Below, one piece after another: positions 59,676 through 64,000 of a stretch of 64,000 nt of DNA. The position numbers and the translations under genes are program-made. Within the stretch, counting starts at the first letter, position 1, and each line of letters starts with the position of its first letter. Source of the DNA: Nocardioides eburneiflavus (GTDB lineage: Bacteria; Actinomycetota; Actinomycetes; Propionibacteriales; Nocardioidaceae); contig NZ_SRRO01000001.1 in assembly GCF_004785795.1 (NCBI RefSeq), positions 434,001 through 498,000 on the forward strand, in the 5' to 3' direction. Below the pieces are notes generated by a model. It had not been told where the DNA came from, ran no database searches, and worked only from the letters and a program-made list of their open reading frames with translations.

Positions 59676-62257
59676 GCGGGCGCTCCGACGGGGATCAGGG
59701 CCGGTGCGATCGGCTGGATCTGGTCGCGCTCGGTCGTGAAGGCGATCGACGGGTCCGGGGTGCCGGGGGCGTTGACGAAGGACACGAAGCGCTCGAGCTT
59801 GGACGGGTCCTCGAGCGTCGCGCGCCACTCGTCCTCGTAGCCGCCGACGTGCCGTGCCATCTCGGCCTCGAGCTCCGCACCCAGGCCGAGCGAGTCCTCG
59901 ACGACGACCTCGCGCACCCGGTCGAGCCCGCCCTCGAGCTGGTCGATCCAGGTCGAGGTGCGCTGGAGCCGGTCGGCGGTGCGGACGTAGTACATGAGGA
60001 AGCGGTCGAGGTAGGCCACCAGGGTGGCGGTGTCGAGGTCGCCGGCGAGCAGCCGCGCGTGGGCCGGGGTGGCGCCGCCGTTGCCGCCGACGTACAGGTT
60101 CCACCCCTTCTCGGTCGCGATGACGCCGAAGTCCTTGCCGCGCGCCTCGGCGCACTCGCGGGCACACCCGCTGACGCCGCCCTTGAGCTTGTGGGGGCTG
60201 CGGAGCCCGCGATAGCGCAGCTCCAGCGCGATCGCGAGGCCTACCGAGTCCTGCACGCCGTAGCGGCACCAGGTCGAGCCGACGCACGACTTCACCGTGC
60301 GCAGCGACTTGCCGTAGGCGTGCCCGGACTCGAAGCCGGCGTCGACGAGCCGCTTCCAGATCACCGGCAGCTGCTCCATCCGGGCCCCGAACAGGTCGAT
60401 GCGCTGGCCGCCGGTGATCTTGGTGTAGAGCCCGAAGTCGCGGGCCACCTCGCCGATGACGATGAGCTTCTCCGGGGTGATCTCGCCGCCGGGGATGCGC
60501 GGGACGACGGAGTAGGTGCCGTTGCGCTGGATGTTGCCGAGGTACTTGTCGTTGGTGTCCTGCAGCTCGGCGGTCGCCGGCTCGAGGATGTGGGTGCTGG
60601 TCTGGCTGGCCAGGATGCTGGCGATGGCGGGCTTGCAGATGTCGCAGCCGCGACCTGTGCCGTGGGCCTCGACGATGTCGTCGAAGCGGCGGTAGCCGTG
60701 CACGGCGACGACGTCGAAGAGCTCCTGCCGGGTGAGCCGGAAGTGCTCGCACAGGCCCTTGTCCACGACCTTCCCGACGCTCGCGAAGTGGTCCTCGATG
60801 ATGTTCTTGACCGTCGAGACGCACGACCCGCAGGTCGATCCGGCCCGCGTGCACTGCTTGACGTCGGCGACGCTCTCGCAGCCCTCGTCGGTCAGCGCGT
60901 GCAGGATGTCGGCCTTCGTCACGTCGTTGCACGAGCAGACCTGCGCCTCGTCCGGCATCCCGATCTGCACGCCGCTGGAGGCCGGGAGGATCAGCTGCTC
61001 GGGGTTGTCGGGCAGCGCGATCCCGCTGCTGACCATCGGCCGCAGCACGCCGTACGCCGACGCGTCGCCGACGAGGATCCCGCCGAGGAGCCGGGTCCCT
61101 TCCTCGGTCACGACCAGCTTCTTGTAGACGCCGGCCACCGCGTCGGAGTAGGTCAGCTCGAGCGCGCCGTCGGTCGTGGCGAAGGCGTCGCCGAAGCTCG
61201 CCACGTCGACGCCGAGGAGCTTGAGCTTGGTGGACATGTCGGCGCCGGTGAAGGTTCCCGGCCCGTCGAGCAGGGCGTCGACGACGACCTCTGCCATGGC
61301 GTAGCCCGGCGCGACCAGGCCGTACATGGTGCCGCCCGGCGCGGCGCACTCACCGATCGCGAAGATGTGCGGGTCGGCGCTCCGGCACTGCTCGTCGACC
61401 AGCACGCCGCCGCGCGGCGCCACCTCGAGGTCGCACTCGCGGGCCAGGGCGTCGCGGGGGCGGATGCCGGCGGAGAAGACGACGACCTGCGCGTCGACGA
61501 CCTCGGTGGGGGCGCCCTCGTCGGTGCCGGCCTGCCTCACACGCAGGCCGGTGACCGCCTCCCCGCCCTCGATCTCCTCGGTGAGGACACCGGTGTGGAC
61601 CTTCACGCCGAGCTTCTCGATGTGGCGCACCAGCGTGGAGCCGGCCGAGCCGTCGAGCTGGACCGGCATCAGCCGCGGCGCCATCTCGACGACGTGGGTC
61701 TCGAGCCCCAGCTGGACGAGCGCGTTGGCCGCCTCCAGGCCGAGGAGGCCACCGCCGATGACGACACCGCTGGTCGCGCTCGCGCTGGCGGCCTTGATGG
61801 CCTCGAGGTCCTCGATCGTGCGATAGACGAAGCAGCCGTCCTTGCCGCGACCCTCGACCGGCGGGACGAACGGCGCCGCACCGGTGGCCAGCACCAGGAC
61901 GTCGTACTCGTGCACAGTGACCGCACCCGGGTTCGACAGCAGGTCGGCCACCGCCGACGGCGGCGAGACGACGGTGACGGTCTGCGCGACCCGGTCGACC
62001 TCCGTCACCACGCTGTCGACGACCAGCCGCACCCGCGGGTCGTCGTACGTGCCGCCGGGAAGCAGCGACAGCGCCTCGGAGCCCTGGCCGAACCAGCTGG
62101 TGAGCGCGACCCGGTCGTACGCCTCGCGCGGCTCCTCGCCGAAGACCACGATGTCGTGGGTCTCGGTGAGTCCGCGCTCGACGGCGGCCTGGGCGAACCG
62201 GTGGCCCACCATGCCGTGCCCGACGACGACGATCCGCTGACGCTTGCCTGTACCCAT
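59672..62257 (-). CDS. nirB: Nitrite reductase large subunit NirB
   Basis: 861 residues; reduces nitrite to ammonium with NAD(P)H. Order: FAD/NAD domain (VVVGHGMVGHRFAQAA), BFD-like 2Fe-2S domain (CSCNDVTKADIL, CTRAGSTCGSCV), then the sulfite/nitrite reductase half with siroheme/4Fe-4S cysteines in CVGSTWCRYG and GCARECAEARG. ATG at 62257 is 7 nt after TACCGT (62265-62270, minus), so the upstream frame extension was dropped. Confidence 0.97.
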   Translation of the reverse strand: MGTGKRQRIVVVGHGMVGHRFAQAAVERGLTETHDIVVFGEEPREAYDRVALTSWFGQGSEALSLLPGGTYDDPRVRLVVDSVVTEVDRVAQTVTVVSPPSAVADLLSNPGAVTVHEYDVLVLATGAAPFVPPVEGRGKDGCFVYRTIEDLEAIKAASASATSGVVIGGGLLGLEAANALVQLGLETHVVEMAPRLMPVQLDGSAGSTLVRHIEKLGVKVHTGVLTEEIEGGEAVTGLRVRQAGTDEGAPTEVVDAQVVVFSAGIRPRDALARECDLEVAPRGGVLVDEQCRSADPHIFAIGECAAPGGTMYGLVAPGYAMAEVVVDALLDGPGTFTGADMSTKLKLLGVDVASFGDAFATTDGALELTYSDAVAGVYKKLVVTEEGTRLLGGILVGDASAYGVLRPMVSSGIALPDNPEQLILPASSGVQIGMPDEAQVCSCNDVTKADILHALTDEGCESVADVKQCTRAGSTCGSCVSTVKNIIEDHFASVGKVVDKGLCEHFRLTRQELFDVVAVHGYRRFDDIVEAHGTGRGCDICKPAIASILASQTSTHILEPATAELQDTNDKYLGNIQRNGTYSVVPRIPGGEITPEKLIVIGEVARDFGLYTKITGGQRIDLFGARMEQLPVIWKRLVDAGFESGHAYGKSLRTVKSCVGSTWCRYGVQDSVGLAIALELRYRGLRSPHKLKGGVSGCARECAEARGKDFGVIATEKGWNLYVGGNGGATPAHARLLAGDLDTATLVAYLDRFLMYYVRTADRLQRTSTWIDQLEGGLDRVREVVVEDSLGLGAELEAEMARHVGGYEDEWRATLEDPSKLERFVSFVNAPGTPDPSIAFTTERDQIQPIAPALIPVGAPA

Positions 62258-62280
62258 GCCGAGGACGGTAGGAAGCGGAT

Positions 62281-62307
62281 GTTCCCGGACCGTCGCCCGA
62301 ATGTTTC
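62281..62307 (-). promoter_or_regulatory. GlnR-like box upstream of nirB
   Basis: On the minus strand GAAAC-N6-GCGAC-N6-GGAAC follows the alternating GTnAC/GAAAC layout of GlnR boxes with exactly 22 nt between the two GAAAC-type elements. It lies about 10 nt upstream of the nirB -10 hexamer. The outermost GTnAC element is poor. Confidence 0.5.
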
Positions 62308-62394
62308 CGGGAGGAAAACTGGGCGGCACGTCCTCACGCCCAACGGGGGGTGGGAGGCGTCGACAGCGGGCCCGCGCGGTGCGAGCGTGGGCGG

Positions 62395-63852
62395 GTGAGC
62401 GAGTGGTTCCTGCCGGAGTCGGAGCGTCCGTGGACCTCCGGCAACCTGGTGGTCCCGCGCGTGCACGGCGCCGTCTACTTCGCCCGGCTGGTCGAGCTGG
62501 TGGAGGCCACGGAGGCCGGCGACCGCATCTTCTTCACCGACTGGCGCGGCGACTCCGACGAGCGGCTCACCGAGGACGGACCGACCGTCGCCGAGCTGCT
62601 GCGAGCAGCGGCGGCGCGCGACGTCGAGGTGCGGGCGCTGATGTGGCGCTCACACCCGGGGCGCCTCAACAGCGAGGAGAACAGCCACCTCGGACGGATC
62701 ATCAACGAGTGCGGCGGCGAGGCACTGCTCGACGAGCGGGTGCGCAAGGGCGGCTCGCACCACCAGAAGCTGCTCGTCGTGCGCCACAGGGGCCGGCCGG
62801 AGGCGGACGTGGCCTTCGTCGGCGGGATCGACCTCTGCTACAGCCGGCGTGACGACGCCGCCCACGCCGGCGACCCGCAGGCGGCACCGCTGGACGACCG
62901 CTACGGCGACGCCCCGCCCTGGCACGACGCGATGGCCGAGATCCGCGGGCCGGCCGTCGCGCACGTGCTCGACACCTTCGCCGAGCGGTGGGACGACCCG
63001 ACGCCCCTCGACCACCGCAACCCCTACCGCGCCGTCGCGCACCGGGTCGCCCGGATGCCGCGCCGCCCCGAGCAGCTGCCCGAGCGGTGGGACCCCCCGC
63101 CCCCGGCTGGCACGCACCTCGTCCAGATCCTGCGTACCTACCCCTTCAAGCGGCCCCGCTACCCGTTCGCGCCTGACGGCGAGCGGTCGATCGCGCGGGC
63201 GTACTCACGGGCCTTCGACCGCGCACGGCGCCTGGTCTACGTGGAGGACCAGTACTTCTGGTCGGACGTCGTCGCCACCACCCTCGCCGACGCGCTGCGC
63301 CGCGAGCCCGGCCTCCAGGTCATCGCCGTCGTGCCGCGCTTCCCCGAGGAGGACGGCAGGGTCGCCGGTCCTCCGATGAAGCACGGGCAGCGCATCGCGT
63401 GGGAGCGGCTGAAGGAGGCCGGCGGTGACCGCTTCGCGATGTTCGACCTGCACAACGCCGCCGGCACGCCGGTCTACGTCCACGCCAAGGTCTGCGTCGT
63501 CGACGACGAGTGGATGACGATCGGCTCCGACAACCTCAACCTCCGCTCGTGGACCCACGACTCCGAGCTGACCTGCGCCGTCGTCGACCCCGACGGCGAG
63601 CTCGCGCGCGACCTCCGCACGTCGCTGTGGGCCGAGCACCTCGGCCTGCCGGAGGACGATGCACGGCTCACCGACCTCGACGACCCGTTGAGCCTGTGGG
63701 CCTCGCGCGTCGGTGCCTCCGGGAGCCGCATCGAGGTGCACGAGCCGCCCCAGCTGTCCCGTCGTACGGCTCGGTGGGCCGCGCCGGTCTACCGCTGGCT
63801 CTACGACCCCGACGGCCGGCCCCGGCGGTTGCGGGGCACGTCCGAGTTCTAG
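62395..63852 (+). CDS. Phospholipase D-like protein
   Basis: 485 residues with two PLD catalytic modules: GSHHQKLLVV (H-x-K, then GGIDLCYSR) and YVHAKVCVVDD followed by TIGSDNLNLRSW. This doubled HKD layout is that of phospholipase D/cardiolipin-synthase-like phosphodiesterases. There is no signal peptide, so it is probably cytoplasmic. GTG at 62395 was chosen for its fit to SEWFLPESERPW; no Shine-Dalgarno is visible. Divergent from nirB. Confidence 0.9.
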   Translation: MSEWFLPESERPWTSGNLVVPRVHGAVYFARLVELVEATEAGDRIFFTDWRGDSDERLTEDGPTVAELLRAAAARDVEVRALMWRSHPGRLNSEENSHLGRIINECGGEALLDERVRKGGSHHQKLLVVRHRGRPEADVAFVGGIDLCYSRRDDAAHAGDPQAAPLDDRYGDAPPWHDAMAEIRGPAVAHVLDTFAERWDDPTPLDHRNPYRAVAHRVARMPRRPEQLPERWDPPPPAGTHLVQILRTYPFKRPRYPFAPDGERSIARAYSRAFDRARRLVYVEDQYFWSDVVATTLADALRREPGLQVIAVVPRFPEEDGRVAGPPMKHGQRIAWERLKEAGGDRFAMFDLHNAAGTPVYVHAKVCVVDDEWMTIGSDNLNLRSWTHDSELTCAVVDPDGELARDLRTSLWAEHLGLPEDDARLTDLDDPLSLWASRVGASGSRIEVHEPPQLSRRTARWAAPVYRWLYDPDGRPRRLRGTSEF

Positions 63853-63864
63853 GTCGGGCGAGTC

Positions 63865-63912
63865 TTGACAGTGGTCAGCGTCACTGACCATTATGGTCAG
63901 AGAAACTGACCA
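63865..63912 (+). promoter_or_regulatory. Promoter covered by four repressor half-sites
   Basis: TTGACA (63865-63870) is followed 18 bp on by CATTAT (63889-63894). Two identical inverted repeats TGGTCAG-N5-CTGACCA occupy 63872-63890 and 63894-63912, covering spacer, -10 and start site. The inner arms also form CTGACCA-TTA-TGGTCAG. This is a classic tandem operator, probably for a TetR- or MarR-type repressor encoded at or beyond the window edge. Confidence 0.8.
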
Positions 63913-63925
63913 CTTGGGAGCCGTC

Positions 63926-63958
63926 ATGACCAGATCTCGTCCCGTGCGAGCGGCGTGA
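63926..63958 (+). CDS. Ten-codon leader ORF
   Basis: ATG to TGA encodes M-T-R-S-R-P-V-R-A-A. A TTGGGAG lies 6 nt before the ATG. The TGA overlaps the ATG of the next frame (TGATG), so translation could be coupled. It may simply be chance. Confidence 0.35.
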   Translation: MTRSRPVRAA

Positions 63959-64000
63959 TGGACCTCCTCGCCCAGGTCTGCACGGCCGTGGCCTCCGTCG
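63958..64000 (+). CDS. Start of a gene leaving the window
   Basis: An ATG at 63958 opens M-D-L-L-A-Q-V-C-T-A-V-A-S-V to the edge. It lies downstream of the operator-covered promoter. Too short to identify. Confidence 0.5.
   Translation, partial: MDLLAQVCTAVASV

Overview
The window is very GC-rich with tightly packed genes, frequent 4-bp ATGA/GTGA overlaps and many GTG starts. Its gene content (BldG-type STAS protein, helicase/secretion-neighbourhood Tad locus, lysine-tailed topoisomerase I, SigE-family sigma factor, NnaR-type regulator) points to an actinobacterium. A Nocardioides-like member of the Propionibacteriales is my best guess, but that is inference. Nothing looks like a phage, plasmid, insertion sequence or CRISPR array.

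Layout. 1-0.9 kb: a gene running off the left edge and a lipoprotein. 1.07-6.8 kb: a TPP-riboswitch-led thiamine operon, thiE-thiO-thiS-thiG-(second ThiE/TenI-like)-thiD-thiC, in which thiD and thiC share one uninterrupted reading frame. 6.8-9.7 kb: lactate oxidation genes lutABC on the opposite strand. 9.8-12.8 kb: a MarR/GbsR-type regulator diverging from an ABC exporter over a clean palindromic operator. 13.1-16.8 kb: a SigE-family sigma factor with a membrane partner, an unknown secreted protein and a lipoprotein with an odd hydrolase fold. 16.9-18.4 kb: tRNA-Thr, an OsmC protein and a methyltransferase broken by a stop codon. 18.4-24.6 kb: secreted peptidase, holB, tmk and topA. 25.5-28.7 kb: Tat-exported isomerase-like protein and PQQ-type sugar dehydrogenase. 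28.8-33.3 kb: methyltransferase, proton-pumping pyrophosphatase and BldG-like STAS protein. 33.4-43.1 kb: MrfA-like helicase, Tad pilus genes, HAD phosphatase, a probable Ms1/6S-like RNA and a conserved protein; this order matches the Mycobacterium tuberculosis Rv3649-Rv3662c region. 43.2-46.5 kb: two secreted RTX-like paralogues (the second frameshifted) around a methyltransferase. 46.5-50.3 kb: LytS/LytTR two-component system with a sodium-solute symporter. 50.4-57.2 kb: small stress and metabolic genes, a decayed biotin ECF transporter, a GT87 mannosyltransferase and a LuxR regulator split by one G. 57.3-62.3 kb: alpha/beta hydrolase and the assimilatory nitrite operon nirB-nirD-nnaR behind a GlnR-like box. 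62.4-64 kb: phospholipase D-like protein, then a promoter covered by four repressor half-sites driving a gene that leaves the window.

Recurring signals. At least a dozen genes have a TANNNT hexamer 6-7 nt before the start codon, the architecture of leaderless transcription. A roughly 65-bp repeat occurs twice, each time read in the same frame as the edge of a gene. Several genes carry single lesions (one nonsense codon, two frameshifts, one 5' truncation), so either this genome is losing accessory functions or some lesions are sequence errors; raw reads would decide.
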